Numbered from the stretch's first letter, positions 16,299 through 25,654 are shown. The stretch is 64,000 nt of DNA from Heritagella caecorum (GCA_904419035.1 CAJFQL010000004.1:1-64000), one strand, 5' to 3'. Notes: generated by a model from the letters alone, not told the origin. Numbers and translations are program-made.

Positions 16299-17048
16299 AT
16301 GAAACTGCTTGCCAATAAAGTTGCTGCCGTAACCGGCGGCGCCACGGGCATTGGCCGTTCGATCTGCCTCGCGATGGCCGAACAGGGCGCTGATATCGCC
16401 ATTTTGTATGTGGCCGTCATCCCCCAGGAAGTGGTGGACGAAACCATTCGCGCCATTGAAGAAAAAGGCGTGCGCGCCAAAGCATATGTGTGCGACGTAT
16501 CCAACTTTGCGGAAACGGAAAACGTGATGAAGGAAGTCATCCGCGACATGGGTACCATCGACATTCTGGTAAACAACGCCGGTATCACCCGCGACAACCT
16601 GATGGTCCGCATGAGCGAAGCCGACTTTGACGCTGTGATCAACGTAAACCTGAAGGGCATGTTCAACACCATGCATGCGCTGTACCGCCACATGATGAAA
16701 AAGGGCGGCCGCATTATCAACATTGCTTCCGTTTCCGGCATGATGGGCAATCCCGGCCAGGCCAACTACTCCGCTGCCAAAGCCGGTGTCATCGGCCTGA
16801 CGAAAACCATCGCCAAGGAACTGGCAACCCGCAATGTGACGGTAAACGCCATTGCCCCCGGCTTTATTGCCACGCAGATGACCGAAGTGCTCAGCGATGC
16901 GGCAAAAGACGCGGCTCTGACCGGTATTCCCATGAAGAAAATGGGCCGTCCCGAAGATATTGCCAACGCGGCGGTGTTCCTGGCCAGCGACATGGCTTCG
17001 TACATTACCGGTGAAGTGCTGCGCGTAGACGGCGGCATGTGCATGTAA
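16299..17048 (+). CDS. fabG: 3-oxoacyl-ACP reductase
   Basis: A 249-residue short-chain dehydrogenase reducing 3-oxoacyl-ACP with NADPH. The nucleotide loop is TGGATGIGRS near residue 12. The catalytic serine lies in NIASVSGMMGNPGQ, and the YxxxK pair in NYSAAKAG near residue 155. NNAGITRDNLMVRM is typical of FabG rather than other SDRs. Length and operon position agree. Confidence 0.97.
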   Translation: MKLLANKVAAVTGGATGIGRSICLAMAEQGADIAILYVAVIPQEVVDETIRAIEEKGVRAKAYVCDVSNFAETENVMKEVIRDMGTIDILVNNAGITRDNLMVRMSEADFDAVINVNLKGMFNTMHALYRHMMKKGGRIINIASVSGMMGNPGQANYSAAKAGVIGLTKTIAKELATRNVTVNAIAPGFIATQMTEVLSDAAKDAALTGIPMKKMGRPEDIANAAVFLASDMASYITGEVLRVDGGMCM

Positions 17049-17102
17049 CCGGCACCCTTTATACTTTACTATTTCTACTAGCATAATACGGAGGAATTTG
17101 AC

Positions 17103-18344
17103 ATGAGTAAGCGTGTAGTTATCACGGGCCTGGGCGCCATTTCTCCCGTGGGCAATGACGTGCCCACCGCCTGGCAGTCCCTGATCGAAGGTAAAAGCGG
17201 GATCGACACCATCCATAAATTCGACATTACCGCCGACCCCAATTGCAAAGTCAGCGTGGCCGGGGAAGTGAAAGACTTCGATCCCACCCAGTACATGGAA
17301 AAATCCGAAGTACGCAAAACCGACCTGTATGCCCAGTACGCCATGGCTGCCGCTGTGCAGGCCATGAACGACAGTGGCATTGAAGGCAAAGTGGACGGCG
17401 ACCGGCTGGGCGTATATGTAGGCAGCGGCATCGGCGGCATGAACACCTTCATGACGGAAGACAAAAAGTGGCTGGATACCGGCATGCGCAAAGTCAGCCC
17501 CTACTTCATTCCCATGCTGATCTCCAACATTGCTTCGGGCAACATCGCCATTCGCTTTAAGGCCCATGGTCCTTCCATGTGCATTGCCACGGCCTGCGCT
17601 ACGTCCTGCAACTGCATCGGCGAAGCTTACCGGGCCATTCGCTACGGGTATGCCGACGCGATGATCACCGGCGGCGCGGAAGCCACCATTAACCCCCTGG
17701 CTGTTGCCGGCTTTATGAACTGCAAAGCCCTGACCCTGGAAAGCGACCCGAAAAAAGCTTCGGTTCCGTTTGACAAAAACCGCAGCGGGTTTGTTATGGG
17801 TGAAGGTGGCGCCATGATGGTGCTGGAAGAATACGAACACGCCGTTGCGCGTGGGGCCCATATCTACGCCGAAATCGTCGGCTATGGCAACACCAACGAC
17901 GCCCACCACATGACGGCTCCCGATCCCGAAGCAAAGGGTTCGGCCCATGCCATTGAACTGGCCATTGAAGAAGCCGGTATGCCGAAAGACGCGAAACTGT
18001 ACATCAACGCCCACGGCACCAGCACGCACCTCAATGACATGACGGAAACGAAGGCGTTTAAACTGGCTCTGGGCGAGGACAACGCCCGCAAGGCCATGAT
18101 CAGCTCCACCAAGAGCATGACCGGCCACATGCTGGGCGCTACCGGCGCTTTTGAAGCCATTGTGTGCGCCAAAGTGCTGGAAGAGGGCGTGATTCCCCCC
18201 ACCATCGGATACACGGAACCCGATCCCGAGTGCGACCTGGATTACACCCCCAACACGGCGAAGAAAGCCGAACTGGACTATGCGATTTCCACCAACCTGG
18301 GCTTTGGCGGTCACAACGCCTGCCTGGTCATGAAGAAGATCTGA
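17103..18344 (+). CDS. fabF: 3-oxoacyl-ACP synthase II
   Basis: A 413-residue condensing enzyme that elongates acyl-ACP. The catalytic cysteine is in ATACATSCNCIGEAYR near residue 165, and the two histidines are in NAHGTSTHLND near 302 and TGHMLGATGAFE near 340. The C-terminal NLGFGGHNACLVM loop is standard. The next gene, fabZ, follows after a terminator-like hairpin. Confidence 0.97.
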   Translation: MSKRVVITGLGAISPVGNDVPTAWQSLIEGKSGIDTIHKFDITADPNCKVSVAGEVKDFDPTQYMEKSEVRKTDLYAQYAMAAAVQAMNDSGIEGKVDGDRLGVYVGSGIGGMNTFMTEDKKWLDTGMRKVSPYFIPMLISNIASGNIAIRFKAHGPSMCIATACATSCNCIGEAYRAIRYGYADAMITGGAEATINPLAVAGFMNCKALTLESDPKKASVPFDKNRSGFVMGEGGAMMVLEEYEHAVARGAHIYAEIVGYGNTNDAHHMTAPDPEAKGSAHAIELAIEEAGMPKDAKLYINAHGTSTHLNDMTETKAFKLALGEDNARKAMISSTKSMTGHMLGATGAFEAIVCAKVLEEGVIPPTIGYTEPDPECDLDYTPNTAKKAELDYAISTNLGFGGHNACLVMKKI

Positions 18345-18365
18345 TCAGAAGATCTGAGCAAAAAA

Positions 18366-18395
18366 AGGGCCGCCCCCGGCGGGCGGCCTGTTTGA
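18366..18395 (+). terminator. Terminator-like hairpin between fabF and fabZ
   Basis: GGCCGCC (18368-18374) pairs with GGCGGCC (18382-18388), followed by a short, interrupted T stretch. It may lower fabZ expression relative to the upstream genes. Confidence 0.5.
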
Positions 18396-18434
18396 TTCCC
18401 CGCTCTTAGGATACGAAAGGAAGGACGAAACGCG

Positions 18435-18854
18435 ATGAATCGTGAAGAACTCAAGCAGATCCTGCCCCACCGGGAACCCATGCTGCTCCTGGATGAAGCG
18501 GAACTCACCCCCGACGGGGAAGCCATCGGCCGCTACCATGTAAACGGCGATGAATTTTTCCTGCAGGGCCATTTCCCCGATATGCCGGTCATGCCCGGCG
18601 TGATTCAGCTGGAAATCATGGCGCAGACCTGCTGCGCCCTGATGAAAGACGAAGTCAAGGGCAAAAACACCCTGTACACCGGCATTAACAATGCAAAATT
18701 TAAGGGCATGGTCCGCCCGGGCGACACCCTGGAAACCCACTGCAAAATCGTGAAAGCCCGCCCGCCGTTTTATTTTGCGGAAGGCAAAGGGTTTGTCGAT
18801 GGAAAACTATGCGTAAAAGCGGAACTGAGTTTTGCGCTGACGCCGAAAGAATAA
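18435..18854 (+). CDS. fabZ: 3-hydroxyacyl-ACP dehydratase
   Basis: A 139-residue hot-dog-fold dehydratase forming trans-2-enoyl-ACP. The catalytic histidine is in GHFPDMPVMPGV near residue 48 and the glutamate in IQLEIMAQ near 62. LPHREPMLLLDEA at the N-terminus is typical. The start follows AAAGGAAGGA. It ends the fab run; acpP, an enoyl reductase and acetyl-CoA carboxylase genes are not in the window. Confidence 0.97.
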   Translation: MNREELKQILPHREPMLLLDEAELTPDGEAIGRYHVNGDEFFLQGHFPDMPVMPGVIQLEIMAQTCCALMKDEVKGKNTLYTGINNAKFKGMVRPGDTLETHCKIVKARPPFYFAEGKGFVDGKLCVKAELSFALTPKE

Positions 18855-18865
18855 TCGGTCTCGAC

Positions 18866-18894
18866 GGCTTCCCAAAAACGGGAAGCCATCCTTT
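18866..18894 (+). terminator. Terminator of the fab operon
   Basis: GGCTTCCC (18866-18873) pairs with GGGAAGCC (18880-18887), with T-rich sequence after it. Confidence 0.75.
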
Positions 18895-18961
18895 TCCCTG
18901 TATTGTAGCCGTTTTGAAATTCTTTTGTGATTTTTTTGTTGTTGTTTTTCGTTTTGGGGCA

Positions 18962-18970
18962 TGCTATAAT
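18962..18970 (+). promoter_or_regulatory. Extended -10 promoter of the SGNH lipoprotein gene
   Basis: TGCTATAAT at 18962-18970 behind a T-rich stretch that includes a possible -35 near 18940. The gene starts about 90 bases further on. Confidence 0.6.
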
Positions 18971-19058
18971 CTGGAAGCACAGCATAATCGCTTGGCATAG
19001 ACGGGTATCCTGTACGTTTTGAAAAAGGACACCCATGAGAAAGGAAGGTTTTGAAAGT

Positions 19059-19958
19059 ATGAAAAAACGCGTCGCTCTCTTTTTGACAGCTTTACTTGCG
19101 CTGTCGGCTTTTGTTGGTTGTTCTTCTTCGCCGGAGACCACCGGCGAAGGCGGCACGTCGTCTTCCCAGCCGTCTGCACAGGAAAGCACCAATGGCGGTG
19201 AAGACGATGGCGAATCGACCGAGCCCTCCCAGCCGGAAGAACCGGACGATGAACCGGCGGATGGATCTTCGACGCCTTCTTCGTCCACCCCGTCTTCGTC
19301 GGAAGGCTCTTCGGAAGGCGAAGTGCCCACCGGCGCCGATGTAGGCGCTTCGTTCTTTGACGACGCCGTGTTTATCGGCGACAGCATTTCGCTGCGGCTC
19401 ACTTATTACTGCCAGGCGCATCCCGACGCGCTGGGCAAAGCCCAATTTTTGACGGCTGGTTCCCTGGGCAGCGGCAACGCCCTGTGGGACGAAAATAGCC
19501 AGGACGCCGTATTCCCGCTGTATAATGGCCAGCAGGTCACTTTGCAGGACGGCGTAGCCAAAAGCGGTGCGAAAAAAGTGTTTATCATGCTGGGGATGAA
19601 CGATATTGGCCTGTATGGCATGGATGGCGCCCGGGACAATATGGAATCCCTGATTGAACTCATCCTGGAAAAATCGCCGGATGTGAAAATCTACGTGCAG
19701 AGCATGACCCCCATGCTGACGAGCCACCAGCTCAAGAGCCTGAACAACACGAACATCGACACCTACAACAAGTTGCTCAAAGAAATGTGCAATGAAAAAG
19801 GATACGAATTTGTTGACGTGGCCAGTGTGATGAAAGATTCCGATGGCGGCCTGATTCCTTCGTACTGCAGTGACGGCGGAGACGGCGGCATGGGGATGCA
19901 CTTCACCGACGCCGGCGCCAAAGCGTGGGTTGACTACCTGCGTACGCATGTTTCGTAA
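19059..19958 (+). CDS. SGNH/GDSL-hydrolase family lipoprotein
   Basis: A 299-residue exported lipoprotein. A basic start and hydrophobic stretch lead to the lipobox AFVGC near residue 23. A Ser/Glu/Pro/Gly-rich low-complexity linker runs to about residue 90. The SGNH domain follows, with block I VFIGDSIS near 105, MLGMNDIG near 175, and the C-terminal MGMHFTDAGAKAW that supplies the Asp/His pair. Such surface esterases often remove or transfer acyl groups on cell wall or capsular glycans; the substrate here is unknown. The ATG at 19059 is preferred to an upstream in-frame ATG because the lipobox then sits at normal distance and AAGGAAGG precedes it. Confidence 0.8.
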   Translation: MKKRVALFLTALLALSAFVGCSSSPETTGEGGTSSSQPSAQESTNGGEDDGESTEPSQPEEPDDEPADGSSTPSSSTPSSSEGSSEGEVPTGADVGASFFDDAVFIGDSISLRLTYYCQAHPDALGKAQFLTAGSLGSGNALWDENSQDAVFPLYNGQQVTLQDGVAKSGAKKVFIMLGMNDIGLYGMDGARDNMESLIELILEKSPDVKIYVQSMTPMLTSHQLKSLNNTNIDTYNKLLKEMCNEKGYEFVDVASVMKDSDGGLIPSYCSDGGDGGMGMHFTDAGAKAWVDYLRTHVS

Positions 19959-19996
19959 TGGCCTTTTTCCATGATGCAAGAAAAGAGGACATGACT

Positions 19997-20476
19997 ATGA
20001 AGAAAATGAGAACCCTGTGCGGTCTTGTGTGCCTGCTGCTTTGTGTGGCGCTGTGTGCCTGTTCCAATGGTAGCAGCACCAGTGGCAAAACCGTAGACGT
20101 CAAAGCCGCCATGGAAGAAATCAAGGGCACGTATGAGTTTTCCGATGTCAATGATGTGACCGACAACATGCTGATGTCGGTGTACGGCATTGACCAGAAG
20201 AATGTCAAGAGCTACGCCGGTTTGACCGACGCTTCGGGCATTCAGGCCACGGATATCATGCTGGTGGAAGCTAACGACAGCGATGCCGCCGAAGCGGTGC
20301 GCGCTGCTTTGCAGGCCCGGCTGGATAACCGCAAAAGCCAGATGAAGGACTATCTGCCGGACGTGTACGCCACCCTGGAAAAAAGCAAGGTTTCGGTCAG
20401 CGGCAATTATGTGGCGCTGATCTGCGACGAAAACCAGGACAAGATCCTGTCGCTGTACGAAAGCTGCTTTAAATAA
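19997..20476 (+). CDS. DUF4358 lipoprotein
   Basis: A 159-residue lipoprotein with a signal peptide and lipobox ALCAC near residue 20, followed by a single small domain with the DUF4358 pattern (DVKAAMEEIKGTYEF near the start, then LVEANDSDAAEAVRAALQAR around residue 95 and YVALICDENQDKIL near the end). Function is unknown. It lies 38 bases after the SGNH gene and shares its transcript and terminator. The internal ATG at 19997 is chosen over one six bases upstream because AAGAGGA then has normal spacing. Confidence 0.75.
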   Translation: MKKMRTLCGLVCLLLCVALCACSNGSSTSGKTVDVKAAMEEIKGTYEFSDVNDVTDNMLMSVYGIDQKNVKSYAGLTDASGIQATDIMLVEANDSDAAEAVRAALQARLDNRKSQMKDYLPDVYATLEKSKVSVSGNYVALICDENQDKILSLYESCFK

Positions 20477-20488
20477 AGTACAAGAAAG

Positions 20489-20526
20489 AAAAGGGCCTCT
20501 TTCCTTTGGGAAAGAGGCCCTTTTTT
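20489..20526. terminator. Bidirectional terminator
   Basis: GGGCCTCTTTCC (20493-20504) pairs with GGAAAGAGGCCC (20509-20520) with A and T runs on either side. It separates the lipoprotein pair from the convergent carboxylesterase gene. Confidence 0.9.
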
Positions 20527-20532
20527 GGCTCC

Positions 20533-21852
20533 TTATTGCTTTTCGGTCATGACTTCTACCGTATCGGCCAGCAGCATTTCAGCCGGCTCTTCTTTCGTAT
20601 AGGGCGGCCAGTGAGGCAGCCCTTCCCCATTGGGGTTCCCGGTGCGGACAAAGTTTGTAAAGTAGCTGGACATCATATCCGACAGCGTGTAGTCCCACGC
20701 CGTCATGGGACGCCAGCACCGCGACAGGGTGCCAAATTCATACCAGACTTCCGCCGTATGGAACGCCCCGGCTGTATCGCCGGGCAGCTTGCGGTCAAAG
20801 TAGTACACATACGCCGGTTTGCGTCCGTTTTGCAGGCTGTTGTGCGCAAAAAGCACCGCCCCCTGGCGCAGTAGATGCCCATCGTCACAGCCGATATCAT
20901 CGCCGGTGGAGCCGATAAGGATGTCCACATCCGTAAGGGGCGAAATATCGGGCTGCAGCACGCTGTCTTCGATCACCACGCCGTCCACATGGGGCACCCA
21001 GCACATACGCCCGGCTTCGTCGTTGACTTCATACCACAGGTCTTTGAGTTTGCCTGCTTCCACGGCCCGCAGCTCTTCGATGGTAGTGCAGCCTGCCTTT
21101 TTCATCAGCTCCCCGGCGGCCCACAGGCCCCCTTCCCGGGTGTAATCCCGGCCGTTTTGCCCCATCAGACCGTAGCCGCTTTGCAGCACCGCCCGGTGAA
21201 ATAAGCCCTGGGCTTTGCGGCTGTGCAGCAGGCACTGCACGCTCATACAGCCCGCCGACTGACCGGCCACCGTGACGTTTTTCGGATCGCCGCCAAAGGA
21301 CGCGATGTTATCCCGCACCCAGGTAAGCGCCGCAATCTGGTCCAAAATGCCGTAGTTGCCCGATACGCCCTCTTCACTTTCCGCTTCCAGCTGCGGGTGC
21401 GTGAGAAAGCCCAGCGCTCCGGTACGGTACTGGATGCTGACGTATACCACACCCTTTTGCACAAACGTTTCGCCGTCAAATTCCTTTTCGTGGCTGTTGC
21501 CGTGCATAAACGCGCCGCCATGAATCCATACAAAAACCGGCAGCGGGGTTTCGGGCATTTTTTCCGGGGTGAAAACATTTAGGTACAGGCAGTCTTCGTC
21601 GCACACAAAGTCGTGATCCCGATAAAATTCATTGCCATAAAACGAATCCGGGTCAAAGAACTGCTGCCAGGCAACGGGGGCATACCGGTCGGCTTCGTAA
21701 ATACCGTCCCATTTTTTGGGGGGCTGGGGCGGGCAAAAGCGCAGCGCCCCTTTGGGCGGCTGGGCAAACGGGATGCCCTTAAAAATCTCCACCCCGGGCT
21801 GCCGTCCGGGTACCCCGCGGATCAACCCGCACCGGGTTTGACGAATACTCAT
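20533..21852 (-). CDS. Type B carboxylesterase
   Basis: A 439-residue alpha/beta-hydrolase of the carboxylesterase type B family, somewhat shorter than the common 480-550 residues. EDCLYLNVFTP near residue 92 and PVFVWIHGGAF near 108 (oxyanion hole HGG) are diagnostic. The nucleophilic serine is in VAGQSAGCMS near 200, and an acidic residue follows in the C-terminal half. No signal peptide, so it is intracellular. It is the third gene after GH3 and GH30 on this strand, separated from GH30 by a terminator-like hairpin; deacylation of glycoside substrates is a plausible but unproven role. Confidence 0.85.
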   Translation of the reverse strand: MSIRQTRCGLIRGVPGRQPGVEIFKGIPFAQPPKGALRFCPPQPPKKWDGIYEADRYAPVAWQQFFDPDSFYGNEFYRDHDFVCDEDCLYLNVFTPEKMPETPLPVFVWIHGGAFMHGNSHEKEFDGETFVQKGVVYVSIQYRTGALGFLTHPQLEAESEEGVSGNYGILDQIAALTWVRDNIASFGGDPKNVTVAGQSAGCMSVQCLLHSRKAQGLFHRAVLQSGYGLMGQNGRDYTREGGLWAAGELMKKAGCTTIEELRAVEAGKLKDLWYEVNDEAGRMCWVPHVDGVVIEDSVLQPDISPLTDVDILIGSTGDDIGCDDGHLLRQGAVLFAHNSLQNGRKPAYVYYFDRKLPGDTAGAFHTAEVWYEFGTLSRCWRPMTAWDYTLSDMMSSYFTNFVRTGNPNGEGLPHWPPYTKEEPAEMLLADTVEVMTEKQ

Positions 21853-21875
21853 ACGAATTTCTTCTCCTTTCTATA

Positions 21876-21912
21876 AAAACGGGCAAAAGCCCGGCGTATC
21901 AACCGCCGGGCC
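21876..21912 (-). terminator. Terminator-like hairpin between GH30 and carboxylesterase genes
   Basis: GCCCGGCG (21889-21896) pairs with CGCCGGGC (21904-21911). On minus it is followed by TTTTGCCCGTTTTT, so partial termination before the esterase gene is likely. Confidence 0.65.
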
Positions 21913-21927
21913 CTGTCAGGCTATTGC

Positions 21928-23325
21928 TTATTCTTCCACAATCAACGTGGTGATGGATTTGCCCGGTACCGTAAGGGGCGCCAGGGTGTTATTGGACACA
22001 TCGTTGAGCACAAACGACACGTCTTCTGCCTGCTGGTTGAGCACCACGGCGACGAGCTTTTCCTCCGGCGTCAGGAACGTAGCCACCGAAATATCCCCGC
22101 GGTAGCAGGAATGGGCCACCACCCGGCTGCCCGCCGGGACATAGGCGCTCATATGGCGGATAAAGCAGTACGACGATTGCCGCAGCAGCTTCTTTTCGTT
22201 GTGGTCGTAAATCAGCGGCGCGCCGCAGAAGTTATCCACATGGTTCATGCCGCCCCGTTCATCCAGCAGCACGTTCCAATCCAGGAAGCCCGACATGCCG
22301 TTATTAAAGTCGCCGATCATGTCATAGGCGTAGCATTCGCCGAATTCCCACGGCGACTGGGACGTGGAAATGGCCCCGCCGTCGCCCACGGCCTTCTGGC
22401 TCATGGATGTGCCGCCGTTGAGTTCGATACAGCCTTCGGTAAAGACCAGTTCAAATTCCGGGTACTGTTCCCGCACCAGGCGCAGGTTGTCGAAATGGTC
22501 GCCGGAATACCAGTGGAACGCAATGCCGCCCACGGCTTTCCGGGCCCGGGGATCTTCCAAAATGGTTTTGGCTCTGGTATACACCCTCTCTTTATTGTGG
22601 TCCCAAATGAGCACTTTGCCCGTCCAGCCCGCCTGATCCAGCGCCGGGCGCAGGTATTCGCACAAAAACTCCCGTTCTTCTTCGGCGGTGTAAATGCACG
22701 ATTCCCAAATCTGCACGGCTTTGGGTTCGTTCTGGATGGTGAGCCGCTCCACCGGCAGCCCTTCCTGTTCGTAAGCCTTGAGGAAATTCACAATATACTG
22801 GGCATACACGCCGTAGTATTCTTTTTTCAGCTTGCCGCCGTGGAGCATATCGCCGTTGGTTTTCATCCACGCGGGCGGGCTCCAGGGCGAAGCCAGCAGG
22901 GGTAGTTCTTCCCCGCGGAATGCTTTAATATCCTGCAAAAACGGCAACGTATACGGCCGGTCGCAGTCGATAGTAAACGTCTTCAGTTCCGTATCGCCGG
23001 GGGTATCGCAGTAGCTATACAGCCCGCGGGAAAAATCGCAGGCGCCGATATGGATGCGGCCGCTGTTATAATTCAGGCCTTCCGGCGAAAAGCAATCCTG
23101 CAAAAACGCCTGTTTTTGGCTTTCATCCATATCGTGGTAGTTCATGGCCGATGCTTCCGTCAACGCGCCGCCAAACCCCGTTACCGTCTGGTAGGGGATA
23201 TCGCGGTACACCATGAGCAGTTCCATTTCCTGCCCTTTTTCATCGGGCTGCATGGGAACAGGGGCCTTTTCCTGGAACCATTTCGGATCGCTTTTCATCG
23301 ATTGGATAACACGTACCTGGCTCAT
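21928..23325 (-). CDS. GH30 family glycoside hydrolase (glucosylceramidase-like)
   Basis: A 465-residue GH30 enzyme. GFGGALTEASA near residue 55 and SPWSPPAWMKTN near 140 are family hallmarks. The acid/base glutamate is in TIQNEPKA near 200 and the nucleophile in ELVFTEGC near 300. The family hydrolyses beta-glucosidic or beta-1,6-glucan linkages; specificity cannot be assigned. No signal peptide, so substrates are probably imported oligosaccharides or glucosides. The ATG at 23325 follows AAAGGAG; a longer frame upstream has no ribosome site. Confidence 0.88.
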   Translation of the reverse strand: MSQVRVIQSMKSDPKWFQEKAPVPMQPDEKGQEMELLMVYRDIPYQTVTGFGGALTEASAMNYHDMDESQKQAFLQDCFSPEGLNYNSGRIHIGACDFSRGLYSYCDTPGDTELKTFTIDCDRPYTLPFLQDIKAFRGEELPLLASPWSPPAWMKTNGDMLHGGKLKKEYYGVYAQYIVNFLKAYEQEGLPVERLTIQNEPKAVQIWESCIYTAEEEREFLCEYLRPALDQAGWTGKVLIWDHNKERVYTRAKTILEDPRARKAVGGIAFHWYSGDHFDNLRLVREQYPEFELVFTEGCIELNGGTSMSQKAVGDGGAISTSQSPWEFGECYAYDMIGDFNNGMSGFLDWNVLLDERGGMNHVDNFCGAPLIYDHNEKKLLRQSSYCFIRHMSAYVPAGSRVVAHSCYRGDISVATFLTPEEKLVAVVLNQQAEDVSFVLNDVSNNTLAPLTVPGKSITTLIVEE

Positions 23326-23352
23326 GTTGTTTTCTCCTTTCCTCATGCGGGT

Positions 23353-25617
23353 TTAGGAATTGAGTTCCCGCAGGGCTTCTTCCAGTTTTTCATCGTTAAA
23401 CGCGCCGCCCGAAAAACTCACGGCCGTGCGCAGGGGCATATCTTTCATCATGGCCGCCATCATATCGGCCGTGCCTTCGCCCAGGGTATCGTTTTCACTG
23501 TCCGTGTCACTGCCCAAAATGCTGACGCCGCTCATGAGCTTTTTCGCTACCTTCGCGGCTTTGGGGTCGCTGAGCAAATCACCGAACGTGGTATTGCGGG
23601 TGTATACTCTGGGAATATCCACGGTGCTGTTTACTTTTACCTGCACGCTGCATACGAGTTCCCGGGAGTTTTTTGCCGCCCACAGGGTGTAGGTGCCGCT
23701 TTCTACGTGCCAATCGTGCAGCTGGGTGTTATAATACGCAAACGAACGCTTCGACAGCGTAAAGGACACTTCTTTTTCTTCCCCGGGCTGCAGTTCCACT
23801 TTGGCAAAGCCCTTCAGTTCCCGCACAGGGCGCATGATCTTCCCTTCACACGGCTGCATGTACAGCTGTACCACTTCTTTCCCGGCCCGGTCGCCCGTAT
23901 TTTTCACGGTGAGCGTCACAGTGACGGTGCCGGTGTCGTCCATTTCATCGCAGCTTGCCTTCATGTCTTTATAGGCAAACGTAGTGTAGCTCAGGCCATA
24001 CCCGAAGGGATAGAGCACATCCATCTCTTTTTTATCATAATACCGGTACCCGACATACACACCTTCGCGGTATTCGGTTACGTCCCCTTCGCCCAGGTAA
24101 TACAGGTACGACGGGTTATCCGACAGCTTTTTGGGGAATGTTTCGGCCAGCCGTCCGCTGGGGTTCACGCTGCCATACAGCACATCCACCGTGGCGCCGC
24201 CTACGGCCTGGCCGCCCAGGTACACTTCCAAAATGCCCTTGACCTTGTCTTTCCACGGCATGGTAACCGGCGAACCGTTGTGCAGCACCACCACCACGTT
24301 TTTCTGCACGGCGCAGATGTCGTCGATCAGCCGGGTTTGGCAATTGGGCAGATTCAGGTGGGTGCGGTCGTAGCCTTCCGATTCGAACGCATCGGGCAGC
24401 CCGGCAAAGATCACGGCCACATCGGCTGCCGCCGCTGTTTTGACAGCTTCGTCATGCAAATCGGGCAGGGTGACATCTTCTTTCGTGTCGTACCCCTGGG
24501 CATAGGTGACAGTCGCCACCTCTTTCACGGCTTCCAGCGCGCTGGTCACTTTGTGGGAATTGATATGGGAGCTGCCGCCGCCCTGGTACCGCGGCGTCTG
24601 AGCGAATTTGCCGATAAACGCGACTTTCTGCTCTTTTTGAAGGGGCAGGATGTTTTCCTCGTTGCGCAAAAGCACCATGCACTGGGAAGCCACCCGGCGG
24701 GCCACTTCGTGGTCGGCATCCCGATCGAACACGACGCCGTCTTTTTTCTGTTCCACGTACCGGTACAAAACCGTCAGCATGCGTTCGCAGGCCGTATCCA
24801 GCACGCTTTCGTCCAGTTCCCCATTTTGCACCGCTTTGATAATTTTCTGGTCGTTGGCGCGGTTGCCACCGGGCATTTCCAGTTCCAGCCCGGCTTTCAG
24901 GCCGTCCACCCGCTGGTTCACGGCGCCCCAGTCGCTCATGACATAGCCGTCAAAGCCCCATTCATCCCGCAGGATTTCGGTGAGCAGCCGGTGGTTTTCC
25001 GACGCGTACACGCCGTTAATGCGGTTATAGGAACACATCACCGTCCAGGGCTTGGCTTCTTTCACCGCCGCTTCAAAGGAAGCGAGGTAAATTTCCCGGA
25101 ACGTGCGCTCGTCGATTTCACTGCTGGAGGACATCCGGCGGTGTTCCTGGTTGTTGGCGGCAAAATGCTTTAACGAGGTGCCCACGTTCTGGCTTTGCAC
25201 CCCGCGGATATGGGCCCCAGCCAGCTGTGAAGACAAATACGGGTCTTCGCTCAAATACTCAAAGTTACGTCCGCACAGCGGCGACCGCTTAATATTGGCG
25301 GCGGGCCCCAAAATCACCGAAACATTTTCGGCCTGGCATTCTTTGCCGATGGTTTGCCCCACTTCATATACCAGATCCCGGTCAAAGGAGCTGGCCAGGC
25401 ACGAACCCGTGGGGAAACAGACGGCTTTGATGCTCTCGTTAATCCCCAAATGGTCGCCGCCTTCGGCCTGTTTACGCAGGCCGTGAGGGCCGTCGGATAC
25501 CATCACCGACGGTACACCCAGCCTCTCTACCGGCTTCGTGTGCCAAAAATCAAGCCCGGAGCACAGCCCGGCCTTTTCTTCCAATGTCATTTGCGCTACC
25601 AATTTTTTTACATCCAC
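23353..25617 (-). CDS. GH3 family beta-glucosidase
   Basis: A 754-residue GH3 enzyme with the full three-domain layout: TIM barrel (residues 1-320), alpha/beta sandwich (330-540) and fibronectin III-like domain (about 590-660). The catalytic aspartate is in GYVMSDWGAV near residue 223, and KHFAANNQEHRR near 155 is the typical substrate-binding segment. No signal peptide. About 65 extra residues after the fibronectin-like domain, including SENDTLGEGTADMM, are longer than usual. It heads the operon with GH30, 27 bases apart, and probably releases glucose from the same intracellular oligosaccharides. Confidence 0.92.
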   Translation of the reverse strand: MDVKKLVAQMTLEEKAGLCSGLDFWHTKPVERLGVPSVMVSDGPHGLRKQAEGGDHLGINESIKAVCFPTGSCLASSFDRDLVYEVGQTIGKECQAENVSVILGPAANIKRSPLCGRNFEYLSEDPYLSSQLAGAHIRGVQSQNVGTSLKHFAANNQEHRRMSSSSEIDERTFREIYLASFEAAVKEAKPWTVMCSYNRINGVYASENHRLLTEILRDEWGFDGYVMSDWGAVNQRVDGLKAGLELEMPGGNRANDQKIIKAVQNGELDESVLDTACERMLTVLYRYVEQKKDGVVFDRDADHEVARRVASQCMVLLRNEENILPLQKEQKVAFIGKFAQTPRYQGGGSSHINSHKVTSALEAVKEVATVTYAQGYDTKEDVTLPDLHDEAVKTAAAADVAVIFAGLPDAFESEGYDRTHLNLPNCQTRLIDDICAVQKNVVVVLHNGSPVTMPWKDKVKGILEVYLGGQAVGGATVDVLYGSVNPSGRLAETFPKKLSDNPSYLYYLGEGDVTEYREGVYVGYRYYDKKEMDVLYPFGYGLSYTTFAYKDMKASCDEMDDTGTVTVTLTVKNTGDRAGKEVVQLYMQPCEGKIMRPVRELKGFAKVELQPGEEKEVSFTLSKRSFAYYNTQLHDWHVESGTYTLWAAKNSRELVCSVQVKVNSTVDIPRVYTRNTTFGDLLSDPKAAKVAKKLMSGVSILGSDTDSENDTLGEGTADMMAAMMKDMPLRTAVSFSGGAFNDEKLEEALRELNS

Positions 25618-25654
25618 GTGTCAACACTCCCCTGTTTATGATAAGATACATGGT

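Noticed and set aside
16290..18314. 674-codon minus-strand frame opposite fabG and fabF
   Set aside because: Composition is Gly/His/Val shadow-like and it spans two well-supported genes and their gap.
23050..25173. 707-codon plus-strand frame opposite the GH3 gene
   Set aside because: Antisense shadow of a GH3 enzyme with full motifs; no ribosome site or recognisable domain.
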